From Candidatus Altarchaeota archaeon (GTDB lineage: Archaea > Altiarchaeota > Altiarchaeia > IMC4 > SCGC-AAA252-I15): 7,119 bases of DNA. The stretch is from the NCBI GenBank assembly GCA_018815265.1, contig JAHIYG010000142.1, positions 1 to 7,119 on the forward strand, read 5' to 3'. This document shows positions 1-6,588 of the stretch, piece after piece; position 1 is the first letter of the stretch, and every line of letters begins with the position of its first letter. The notes beneath the pieces were generated by a model. It saw only the letters and a program-made list of their open reading frames with translations, did no database searches and was not told where the DNA came from. The position numbers and the translations under genes were made by a program.

Positions 1-81
1 CATGAAGCGGACCATCATGAAAGCTGGAACACTGTCGCCCGTGGGGTCCTGCCTCAACATCTCCTGGAACTCCCGGTTCCA
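1..81. other. Edge segment that does not continue acs; possible chimeric junction or frameshift
   Basis: Up to about position 82 the minus-strand translation is canonical Acs (KPGSASKPFFGVE). After that the acs frame reads GVPGDVEAGPHGRQ, whereas the family has a well conserved stretch of the type VVDxxG...GYLVIxxPWPGM. No frame restores Acs. The segment is visibly more GC-rich than the gene. Two other frames across it are open with strong GC bias at third positions: minus 81-1 (27 codons, 23 ending in G or C; starts WNREFQEMLRQDP) and plus 2-85 (28 codons, 24 ending in G or C). I recognise neither product. The simplest inference is an assembly or cloning chimera near position 80. A real rearrangement truncating acs is the alternative. 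Confidence 0.55.
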
Positions 82-1420
82 CTCCGAAAAACGGCTTAGA
101 TGCTGAACCAGGCTTCAATGTCATGGCACCAGGTAGCGGGGTTATGAGTATCCCACCTGTTTCTGTCTGCCACCATGTGTCCACTATGGGGCATCTGTCT
201 TTTCCGACGTGTTTGTAGTACCAAAGCCATGCTTCAGGGTTGATTGGCTCACCTACTGTCCCCAATAGCCGGAGTGACGGCATTGGGTGTTTGTCGACGT
301 ATTCGTCTCCCATGCTTGCTATCGCCCTTATTGCTGTTGGGGCAGTGTAGAATATGTTCACATTGAATTTCTCTACAACCTGCCAAAACCGGTCTTTATC
401 AGGGTAATGTGGAACTCCCTCAAACATCACGGATGTTGCTCCGTTATTCAGCGGACCATACACTATGTAGCTGTGGCCGGTTATCCAGCCGATGTCAGCG
501 GTGCACCAGTATACATCCTCTTCCTTGTAGTCAAATATGTATTTGAATGTCAAGTAGGTGTATACCATGTATCCTCCTGTCGTGTGCAATGCGCCTTTTG
601 GCTTGCCTGTCGTCCCACTCGTATAGAGGATGAACAAGGGGTCTTCAGCATCCATTTCCTCTGCTGGACAGTCTGCTGACGCAGCCTTCATCTCATCATG
701 CCACCATATGTCCCTATCCTGCGCCATCACACAGTCAAAAGGGGTCCTGTCCACAACTACGACTTTCTCTATGCTTGGACAAGTCTTTAATGCCTCATCA
801 ACGTTCGTCTTCAAAGGTATCTTTTTACCAGACCTTAGGCTCACATTTGAGGTTATCACCATCTTTGCCGTTGAGTCGTGTATTCTGTCTGCAATGGACT
901 GCGGCGAGAATCCGCCGAAAACTATTGTATGTACTGCCCCAATCCTCGCACAAGCCAGCATTGAAATCGCCAGCTCAGGTATCATAGGCAGGTATATGCA
1001 TACGCGGTCGCCTTTTTTGATTCCGTATTTCTTGAGTACGTTCGCGAACTTGCAGACTTCCTCATGCAATTGCTTATAGGTTATTTTTCTGACGTCTTCC
1101 TCTGGTTCGCCCTGCCAAATCAACGCGACCTTGTCTGCTCGTTCTGGAAGCTGCCTGTCCAGGCAGTTATATGCCAAATTAGTTTTTCCGCCGATAAACC
1201 ACTTTATATCTATTTTTTCCGGATCCCACGTATGTACCGTATCCCATTTCTTGAACCAATGCATCTCATTTGCAACATCCCCCCAGAATCCATCAGGGTC
1301 TTCAAGGGAGCGCGCATACATTTCTTCGTACTGTTGCAATGTTTTGACGTGTGCTTTCTCTGAAAATTCCTTTGGAGGCGCGATTTTCCGCCCCTCACTG
1401 CTCATGCTTTCTATGGCCAT
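1..1420 (-). CDS. acs: AMP-forming acetyl-CoA synthetase, N-terminal ~448 residues (partial, 3' end outside window)
   Basis: Activates acetate with ATP and CoA, through acetyl-AMP, to acetyl-CoA in the cytoplasm. The reading frame is open from ATG 1420 to the window edge (473 codons). Visible family signatures are the N-terminal PPKEF segment, the ATP-binding loop YTSGTTGKPKG (residues ~266-276), ADIGWITGHSY just after it, GTVGEPINPEAW, and WWQTETGG (from residue 416). The second Trp of that last motif closes the acyl pocket in acetate-specific Acs enzymes, so acetate is the likely substrate. Homology runs to about residue 448 (PFFGVE). The next ~25 codons do not resemble Acs (see the entry for 1-81). 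The C-terminal mobile domain with the catalytic, acetylatable lysine is not in the window; the family is usually ~640-670 residues. ATG 1420 was chosen because an AGGTG lies 12 bases upstream; ATG 1405 is an in-frame alternative. It lies downstream of the acetyltransferase and deacetylase genes on the same strand. Confidence 0.95.
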   Translation of the reverse strand, partial: MAIESMSSEGRKIAPPKEFSEKAHVKTLQQYEEMYARSLEDPDGFWGDVANEMHWFKKWDTVHTWDPEKIDIKWFIGGKTNLAYNCLDRQLPERADKVALIWQGEPEEDVRKITYKQLHEEVCKFANVLKKYGIKKGDRVCIYLPMIPELAISMLACARIGAVHTIVFGGFSPQSIADRIHDSTAKMVITSNVSLRSGKKIPLKTNVDEALKTCPSIEKVVVVDRTPFDCVMAQDRDIWWHDEMKAASADCPAEEMDAEDPLFILYTSGTTGKPKGALHTTGGYMVYTYLTFKYIFDYKEEDVYWCTADIGWITGHSYIVYGPLNNGATSVMFEGVPHYPDKDRFWQVVEKFNVNIFYTAPTAIRAIASMGDEYVDKHPMPSLRLLGTVGEPINPEAWLWYYKHVGKDRCPIVDTWWQTETGGILITPLPGAMTLKPGSASKPFFGVEPGVPGDVEAGPHGRQCSSFHDGPLH

Positions 1421-1500
1421 TTTTTAGTTTAACACCTATAGTATAGTCTAATATCAGGGGATTTAGTTATGATTTTTAGAGTATAAATACGTCAAGAAAA
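1421..1500 (-). promoter_or_regulatory. Probable acs promoter region
   Basis: The gap between the deacetylase stop and the acs start is AT-rich. On the minus strand GTATTTATAC (1490-1481) resembles an archaeal TATA box. Transcription would start near 1459, giving a leader of about 40 bases that carries the AGGTG site. A second TATA-like stretch, CTATACTATA (1446-1437), is closer to the ATG and could drive a near-leaderless transcript. Either would let acs be expressed apart from the upstream pair. This is inferred from position and composition only. Confidence 0.45.
1433..1437 (-). promoter_or_regulatory. Shine-Dalgarno-like site of acs
   Basis: AGGTG on the minus strand can pair with the CACCU of the archaeal 16S rRNA 3' end. 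It ends 12 bases before ATG 1420, somewhat farther than usual. It supports 1420 over the in-frame ATG 1405, and it suggests that acs has a leader, unlike the other genes here. Confidence 0.4.
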
Positions 1501-1515
1501 TACTTTTTACAAAAA
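1497..1515 (-). terminator. Weak T-tract terminator candidate after the deacetylase gene
   Basis: On the minus strand a T5 run (1515-1511) and a T4 run (1500-1497) follow the TAA stop (1523-1521) within 25 bases. Archaeal RNA polymerase can terminate at oligo-T runs without a hairpin, but these are short. Read-through into acs is equally possible. Confidence 0.25.
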
Positions 1516-1520
1516 CCAGA

Positions 1521-2642
1521 TTACCCTGTTTTTTTGTGTATTGGACATATTTTTTTCCCTATTTCAGCGTCTACTTCCCCATATTGGGGTGCGTCAGACC
1601 ATATAGTCGATGATTTGAGTGTGTCGTTTAGTTTAGATAGTAAATCCTTTGTGGACTGCATGACGTTGCCTTTGATTGGTGTGCCGTATTTTAGGCCTGC
1701 AAGCGCTGACATTATGGCATAGTTCGTGATTGGGAAGGTATTTAGGTTGTATCCTCCCTCCAAGCTCAAAACCAGCTTTCCACCGCATAATTCATCAGCC
1801 AACTGCATCATCCTCTTCGTCATCTCCACGAATCCCGCGTCCGTGACATTTAACTGCGACACCAAATCAGACTGGTGGCTGTCCTGGCCTGCCGCAACCG
1901 CTATCAGGTCTGGCTTGAATTTTCTGACACGAGACATTATGAACTCATCTATGAAATAGAGGTAGTCAGGGTCTGCTGTCCCAGCAGGCACTGGAAAGTT
2001 TATTGTGTATCCCCTACCTGCCTTTTCCCCTATCTGCTCGATGAAACCCTGACCGGGAAAGAATGAATGAGGGTCCTGATGTATTGACACGTTCAAGACT
2101 GAAGGGTCCGCATAGAATGTCCCCATTGTCCCATTGGGTGCATGCGCATCCCAGTCGAATAGGAAAACCTTTTTGACCTTGTGTTTAGCCTGAAGGTGCC
2201 GTATCATTACTGAGAGGTTGTCGAAGTAGCAGAATCCCGTAGCCTGATTCGTCGATGCATGGTGGCCAGGGGGCCTTACAAGGGAGAAGCAGTTGTCTAA
2301 TTCGCCGGTCCACACCATTTCCCCCGCCATCATGGTTGCGCCAGCGGCATATAGTGCAGTCTCATATGTTTCATGGCAGACGTATGTGTCTGAGTCTATG
2401 ACAGAAAATTTGCCCTGGCCGCTTTCGCTCAGGCACCGTATGTAGTTAACATGCTCTATTGAGTGGACTCTCGTCAGGTCTTCCACTTGGGCTTTCTGAG
2501 GCTTTCGAACGTCTAAGAGGTCAAGTAGGTTAGTCCTCTGGAAGTATTCAACTGTGTTTTTCACCCTTTCAGGACATTCCGGGTGCTTTTCGACCTGCCT
2601 ATGTTTTAGGAAGTCGTCGCTGTATATTAATCCGGTTTTCAT
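1521..2642 (-). CDS. Histone deacetylase superfamily protein (AcuC/HDAC-like lysine deacylase)
   Basis: A zinc-dependent amidohydrolase of the arginase/HDAC fold, expected to remove acetyl (or other acyl) groups from protein lysines. Its 373 residues are typical of AcuC-type proteins. Visible motifs are HPECPERV (20-27, family form HPERPERL), RPPGHHA (123-129, active-site H127/H128), GFCYFDN (136-142), DWDAHAPNGT (163-172; zinc ligands D165 and H167, charge-relay D163), IHQDP (187-191), AAGQDSHQSD (250-259; third zinc ligand D254) and LEGGYN (294-299; catalytic Tyr298). All catalytic positions are therefore present. The usual HHG after the first zinc Asp is HAP here, and the usual GFDAH is GQDSH. 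No signal peptide or membrane segment is visible. The start overlaps the stop of the acetyltransferase gene (ATGA), which implies co-transcription and coupling. Given acs next door, Acs and other Pat targets are likely substrates; an acetylpolyamine or a small molecule cannot be excluded. Confidence 0.93.
   Translation of the reverse strand: MKTGLIYSDDFLKHRQVEKHPECPERVKNTVEYFQRTNLLDLLDVRKPQKAQVEDLTRVHSIEHVNYIRCLSESGQGKFSVIDSDTYVCHETYETALYAAGATMMAGEMVWTGELDNCFSLVRPPGHHASTNQATGFCYFDNLSVMIRHLQAKHKVKKVFLFDWDAHAPNGTMGTFYADPSVLNVSIHQDPHSFFPGQGFIEQIGEKAGRGYTINFPVPAGTADPDYLYFIDEFIMSRVRKFKPDLIAVAAGQDSHQSDLVSQLNVTDAGFVEMTKRMMQLADELCGGKLVLSLEGGYNLNTFPITNYAIMSALAGLKYGTPIKGNVMQSTKDLLSKLNDTLKSSTIWSDAPQYGEVDAEIGKKICPIHKKTG
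2639..2642 (-). other. ATGA stop/start overlap linking acetyltransferase and deacetylase
   Basis: The ATG of the deacetylase gene (2642-2640) overlaps the TGA of the acetyltransferase gene (2641-2639). The preceding bases (ACTGGATTTGAA) hold no good Shine-Dalgarno site, so translational coupling by terminating ribosomes is the likely way the second gene is started. Confidence 0.9.
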
Positions 2643-5302
2643 TTCAAATCCAGTATTAAGTTGTCTATTTGTGGGTCGTCACCTGCCTCAATCCTGAAGC
2701 CGAGCTTTAACGCAAGATGTTTCATGGGAGCGTTATCTTTGATGACAGTGGCATATACCCTCTCCAGTTTCTTGCCTCTGGCAACCTCTATTATCTTCTC
2801 CACCAACCTGATGCCCAAACCCTTTTTCTGCCAGGAGTCTGTGACGACGACTGAAAATTCCGCAGATGACTGGCCGGGGTCAAACATCAGCCTGCTCATG
2901 CCAAGGAGATTCCCGTCTTTTTCAGCAATCAATGCTATTTCCCTGTCGTAGTCTGTGTGACAATACCTAACAAGCATCTCATGGGTTATGTCCTTTAATG
3001 CGTGGAAGAACCTGAAATGCATGGTCCTCTCAGAGAATGTCTCAAACAACTGTTTCACCCGTGGTTCATCCTCTGGTTTGATAGGCTTTATAGTCACCTT
3101 CTCCCCTGTGCGGACGCTATGTTCCTCAATCAGCTCCGAAGGATAGGGCATAATACATAGGTGTCTGTAGTTCCGGGGCGTCTCATCCTTGCCCAATACT
3201 ATCCTGGCGTCAAGGGCTATTGACTTATCGGCTGTCGCCAACAGCGGGTTTATGTCCACCTCGACGATTTCCGGGAAGTCTGTAAGCATCTGGCTAAAAT
3301 GGATTATTGTCTTTTCTATTTCGCGAAGTTTCGCAGGTTTGCGATCTCTTGACCCGTCCCGCAGTAATTTGAAGCCTTTAGTCTCCTCCATCATCCGCCT
3401 AGCGAGCGTCTGCGTCAGCGGAGGCAACCCTATGCTTTTGTCCTGCAGCACTTCAACGAGGGTTCCGCCTGCCCCGAAGACGACGACTTGCCCGAAGACC
3501 TCATCCCTTTTTGAGCCTAGCAGGAGTTCGAAGCCCCTATCAGTCACCATTGGCATGACTGCCACACCGCGTATTTCAGCGTTGGGTGCGTAGTTTCTCG
3601 CGTTCGTGATTATCCGGTCATATGATTTTTCCACATCTTCTGAAGTGAATATGGAAAGTATCACCCCCCCAGCGTCGGTTTTGTGGGTTATCTGCGGTGA
3701 GTCAATCTTTAACACGACGGGATATCCCATTTCCTCAGCAGCCTTGACTGCATCCTCTTTTGTCTTGGCAAGCACTGCGTGGTTGGTGTGTATCCCGTAT
3801 TCCATCAGGAACTCCTTCGACTCCCTCTCAGACAGCACATAGTGTTTTTTTGCAATGCTTTCCTCGATGAGTTTACAGAGTTTTTCCTTGTTGGGGTTAA
3901 GCCCTTCAGTCACGTCCAACGGGGTTTCATGCAGCAGCTCCAGGTTTTTTGTGTAGTTATATCCTAAAATTAATGTTGTCACTGCCTTTTCAGGGGTTGG
4001 GTAGACAGGTATTCCCGTATCTCGCAGAAGCTGCCTTGCAGGCTCCACAGACTTGCCCCCCATCCAACATGCCGCAATAGGTTTCCTTGTTTCCCTCCAG
4101 ATTTCCGAAACCGTCTTTGCGACATCGACTATGTCCGTCCCAGACTGGGGGGTGAGCATCACCATGATGCTGTCTATTCCCTTGTCTTTTATGCATTCCT
4201 GAAGTGCCGCCTTGTACCTTTGCGAGTCAGCATCACCTAAGACATCCAATGGGTTGCCTTTGCTCCAGCTTGGCGGTAGCACCTTGTTCAGCCGCTCTAT
4301 CATGGGCTTGCCTATTTCAGCAAGCTCCCCGTTTAATTCGATTATCTTGTCTGTCGCCATCACACCTGGACCTCCGGCGTTTGTTATGACTGCGATTTTC
4401 GGGCCTTTCGGAAGTGGGCCTAACGCCAGCTTTTCCGCGATATCGAATAATTCATCTATTTCCATGACCCTGACTACCCCTGCCCTTTTGAATGCAGCAG
4501 TGTATACGTCGTCGCCCCCAGCTATTGCTCCCGTGTGTGAGATGACTGCTTCGCGGCCTTCCTTGAATCTGCCGGATTTCACTATCACTATGGGTTTTTG
4601 TTTTGCGAATCCGCTTGCAGCACTCATGAACTTTTTCGCGTTCTTCACTGACTCCATGTAAATCACTATACTCGTCGTCTTTGGGTCGCGGCCAAAGAAG
4701 TCGATGAGGTCTCCGTAGTCTACGTCAAGCATTGAGCCAATGGATACGAAGTATGAGAAGCCGATACCTATGTCGTTTGCCCAGTCTATGATTGACGAAC
4801 ACAGTGCCCCGCTTTGGGAGATGAACGCGATATTCCCCTCAAGGGGCATGTCTCTCGCAAATGATGCATTGAGTTTCATCCTAGGGTTTATGATTCCCAG
4901 GCAGTTCGGGCCGACAACCCGTATCCCGTATTTTGACGCGGTTTCCATAACCTGCTTTTCGAGTTTGACTCCTTCTTCTCCGGTCTCCTTGAATCCTGCA
5001 GACACTATTATGACTCCCTTGACTCCGACCTGCCCGCATTCCTCAACGACTGACGGCACTACTTTGGCAGGCACTGCAATTATCGCCAAATCTATTTTTC
5101 TGGGGACGTCCCTTATGCTAGGGTATGCATGGACGCCCTGTATGCTGTCGTATTTGTTGTTGACTGGATAGACTGTGCCCGTATATCCGTGGCCGATGAG
5201 GTTTTTCATCAGAGAGTGACCCACTGAGCCGACTTTGTTGCTTGCGCCGATTATAGCGACTGCTTCAGGAGAGAAAATGTTTACTAAACGTTTAGTCGGC
5301 AT
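2639..5302 (-). CDS. NDP-forming acyl-CoA synthetase fused to GNAT acetyltransferase (Pat/PatZ-type protein lysine acetyltransferase)
   Basis: 887 residues, almost the same length as Salmonella Pat. Domain order: CoA-binding Rossmann domain (~5-140; VAIIGASNKVGSVGHS, GPNCLG at 131-136), CoA-ligase domains (~150-450; FISQSGAL at 160-167, ISHTGAIAGG at 254-263, ITNAGGPGV at 306-314), ATP-grasp domain (~475-705; THKTDAGGV at 539-547, FGAGGTLVEVLQDKS at 609-623, VDINPLL at 682-688), and a GNAT domain (~735-887). The GNAT domain carries the acetyl-CoA loop QKKGLG (825-830) and E815, which aligns with the catalytic Glu of Pat (AEFSVVV). Known role of this architecture: acetylating the catalytic lysine of Acs and other proteins. 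His256 matches the phosphorylated His of active ADP-forming acetyl-CoA synthetases, and His540 lies at the conserved ATP-grasp His. As I recall, bacterial Pat lacks the former, so the synthetase half may work here. First gene of a pair with the deacetylase. ATG 5302 has no Shine-Dalgarno site and a TATA-like box at about -29, suggesting a leaderless message. Confidence 0.94.
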   Translation of the reverse strand: MPTKRLVNIFSPEAVAIIGASNKVGSVGHSLMKNLIGHGYTGTVYPVNNKYDSIQGVHAYPSIRDVPRKIDLAIIAVPAKVVPSVVEECGQVGVKGVIIVSAGFKETGEEGVKLEKQVMETASKYGIRVVGPNCLGIINPRMKLNASFARDMPLEGNIAFISQSGALCSSIIDWANDIGIGFSYFVSIGSMLDVDYGDLIDFFGRDPKTTSIVIYMESVKNAKKFMSAASGFAKQKPIVIVKSGRFKEGREAVISHTGAIAGGDDVYTAAFKRAGVVRVMEIDELFDIAEKLALGPLPKGPKIAVITNAGGPGVMATDKIIELNGELAEIGKPMIERLNKVLPPSWSKGNPLDVLGDADSQRYKAALQECIKDKGIDSIMVMLTPQSGTDIVDVAKTVSEIWRETRKPIAACWMGGKSVEPARQLLRDTGIPVYPTPEKAVTTLILGYNYTKNLELLHETPLDVTEGLNPNKEKLCKLIEESIAKKHYVLSERESKEFLMEYGIHTNHAVLAKTKEDAVKAAEEMGYPVVLKIDSPQITHKTDAGGVILSIFTSEDVEKSYDRIITNARNYAPNAEIRGVAVMPMVTDRGFELLLGSKRDEVFGQVVVFGAGGTLVEVLQDKSIGLPPLTQTLARRMMEETKGFKLLRDGSRDRKPAKLREIEKTIIHFSQMLTDFPEIVEVDINPLLATADKSIALDARIVLGKDETPRNYRHLCIMPYPSELIEEHSVRTGEKVTIKPIKPEDEPRVKQLFETFSERTMHFRFFHALKDITHEMLVRYCHTDYDREIALIAEKDGNLLGMSRLMFDPGQSSAEFSVVVTDSWQKKGLGIRLVEKIIEVARGKKLERVYATVIKDNAPMKHLALKLGFRIEAGDDPQIDNLILDLK
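5283..5296. promoter_or_regulatory. Perfect 14-bp palindrome in the first codons of the acetyltransferase gene (operator candidate)
   Basis: ACTAAACGTTTAGT is identical to its reverse complement. It covers codons 3-7 (T-K-R-L-V) of the acetyltransferase gene, starting 7 bases into the gene. If the message is leaderless, this lies just downstream of the transcription start, a place where a dimeric repressor could block RNA polymerase. Function is inferred from symmetry and position only. Confidence 0.35.
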
Positions 5303-5341
5303 TGTAATATGAATAATAACTTAAGATATTAATAATTGAAG
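5303..5341. promoter_or_regulatory. Compact divergent promoter region, acetyltransferase gene and coiled-coil gene
   Basis: Only 39 bases separate two divergent start codons, and only a handful of them are G or C. On the minus strand TTATTAATAT (5335-5326) lies 24-33 bases before ATG 5302, at the TATA position for a leaderless transcript. On the plus strand the AT-rich stretch 5308-5320 (GAATAATAAC at its end) lies 22-34 bases before ATG 5342. Neither gene has a Shine-Dalgarno site. The two promoters must overlap, so the two genes are likely to interfere with each other or be controlled together. Confidence 0.55.
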
Positions 5342-6586
5342 ATGGGATTTTTAGATTTTTTGTTTAGCAGGAACAATGAAAAAGCAGTGGAGAAGGTTCC
5401 ATACGGTGACTTGAACAAATGGTTTGAGGGAAAGAGTTCTGGTTTTGAAGAAGTTAAGTTAAAGAATGCCAAACCTTTGGTTTTGCGTGTTTCAGATGAG
5501 GTAGAGCGGATTGAATGCAGTTTGTATGCCTTAGAGGAGAGTGGAGTCCCAAAAAACATTGATAAAAGACTGTATAAGGTTGTATGCACCAGCCAACCAA
5601 ATTACATAAGCAGCATGCGGAAAGTTTTGGAGTCGCTTAAGACCCTGCCCAAAGTAGAGGATGCCATAAGATTGAATGAAGTGTTGGGAGCTGGCTTGGA
5701 TACAATAGGCAAGTTGGGTTTTGGCGATGGCAGATACCTGCACTCAATACATCCTGAGGATATGGGGATAGTACTTGATGCGTCGAAGAAACTTTTGAAA
5801 CTAAAGGAGGAATTGGATTCAACCACCAAGCCAGACGAAGTCGAGACCATGCTGAAGGAATTGCACGAAACCAGCAAAAAAGTGAATGCGTTAGAAGATG
5901 AAATTAAACGCCTCCGGGGGGAGGTGGAGTCATACACTGCCGAAATAGACAAGCTTAAGAAGTCCGTGAATGATGAGCGCCGGATGCTTCAGGAAGCCAT
6001 GGAAAAAAAACAATCAGGTGATGCTGCAAATCTACTCTTAGACATTGAGAGGTTGAAGGGGAAAGTTGATGCTTTGGAATCCAGCATCCACTCGAGTGTG
6101 ATGAGGATTGCAAGGGGATTGAGGAAGTATTCAAAGAAGTCATTTGGCAGTGAACGATTGATTTCAAAGATGCTCGACGAACCAGTAGACACTTTTCTGA
6201 GGGAGGACTGTAGAGTAATATGCGAAATACTTGATGGCTTCGGGAAGACATTGGAGCCGAAAGACTATGACGTAAAGGAGTTTGAGAAGATGCGCGAAAG
6301 ATTAGGTGAAACCCGACAGCTGCTTAACGAGAAAACTAAGGCTGAGCTTTCGTCTTTGAAGGATGAGTTAAGTGGGAAACAATGCAGTTATGATTCATTG
6401 GAGTCCCACAGGCTCGAGGCAGAGTGCAGAAACCGCATCAGTGAGATTGAATCTAAGGTCGTCGATTTGAGTGCGAGATTAGACAAAGACAAGACTACAT
6501 TGGAGGATGCCTCTTCTGAGTCGAATAAGTTGAAGAATGAGTTAGTGGAGAAACTTGGCGGATTAGGTGTTCAAGTTATTGGATAG
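5342..6586 (+). CDS. Coiled-coil protein of unknown function
   Basis: 414 residues from ATG 5342. A TTG at 5336 would add two residues, but MGFLDFLFSR is the more natural N-terminus. I do not recognise a characterised family. Numbering from the ATG, there is a short hydrophobic N-terminus (GFLDFLF), then a mixed globular part to ~145, a long Glu/Lys/Leu heptad-rich coiled coil (~146-254), a compact helical segment (~255-305; IARGLRKYSKKSFGS, then DEPVDTFLRED), and a second coiled coil (~316-403) ending in GGLGVQVIG. There is no signal peptide, transmembrane helix, nucleotide-binding loop or metal-binding cysteine cluster. The pattern resembles, from memory and weakly, coiled-coil hypothetical proteins with an LRKY...DP domain in archaeal genomes; a structural or scaffolding role is a guess. 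It is divergent from the acetyltransferase gene and shares its promoter region. It contains many lysines and could be a modification target, but nothing in the sequence shows that. Confidence 0.85.
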   Translation: MGFLDFLFSRNNEKAVEKVPYGDLNKWFEGKSSGFEEVKLKNAKPLVLRVSDEVERIECSLYALEESGVPKNIDKRLYKVVCTSQPNYISSMRKVLESLKTLPKVEDAIRLNEVLGAGLDTIGKLGFGDGRYLHSIHPEDMGIVLDASKKLLKLKEELDSTTKPDEVETMLKELHETSKKVNALEDEIKRLRGEVESYTAEIDKLKKSVNDERRMLQEAMEKKQSGDAANLLLDIERLKGKVDALESSIHSSVMRIARGLRKYSKKSFGSERLISKMLDEPVDTFLREDCRVICEILDGFGKTLEPKDYDVKEFEKMRERLGETRQLLNEKTKAELSSLKDELSGKQCSYDSLESHRLEAECRNRISEIESKVVDLSARLDKDKTTLEDASSESNKLKNELVEKLGGLGVQVIG

Positions 6587-6588
6587 TG

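Noticed and set aside
287..1427. Plus- and minus-strand open frames overlapping acs (for example 287-679, 630-1079, 1131-1427 and minus 1210-1398)
   Set aside because: All lie over the long minus-strand Acs frame, whose motifs are unambiguous. Their translations show no family features.
2661..5171. Several plus-strand open frames of 60-149 codons opposite the acetyltransferase gene
   Set aside because: They are antisense shadows of a strongly recognisable 887-residue protein, with no promoter, ribosome-binding site or domain of their own.
5336..5341. TTG 5336 as start of the coiled-coil protein
   Set aside because: ATG 5342, in the same frame two codons later, is a stronger start and gives a natural MGFLDFLF N-terminus. 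The TTG has no ribosome-binding site.
6003..6010. Run of eight A in the coiled-coil gene as a programmed slippage site
   Set aside because: The frame continues intact through the run with the same coiled-coil character. No alternative product is evident.
5329..6251. Minus-strand open frames opposite the coiled-coil gene
   Set aside because: The plus frame is the only one spanning the whole region and has a regular heptad pattern. The minus frames are Ser/Leu-rich, as expected opposite coiled coil.
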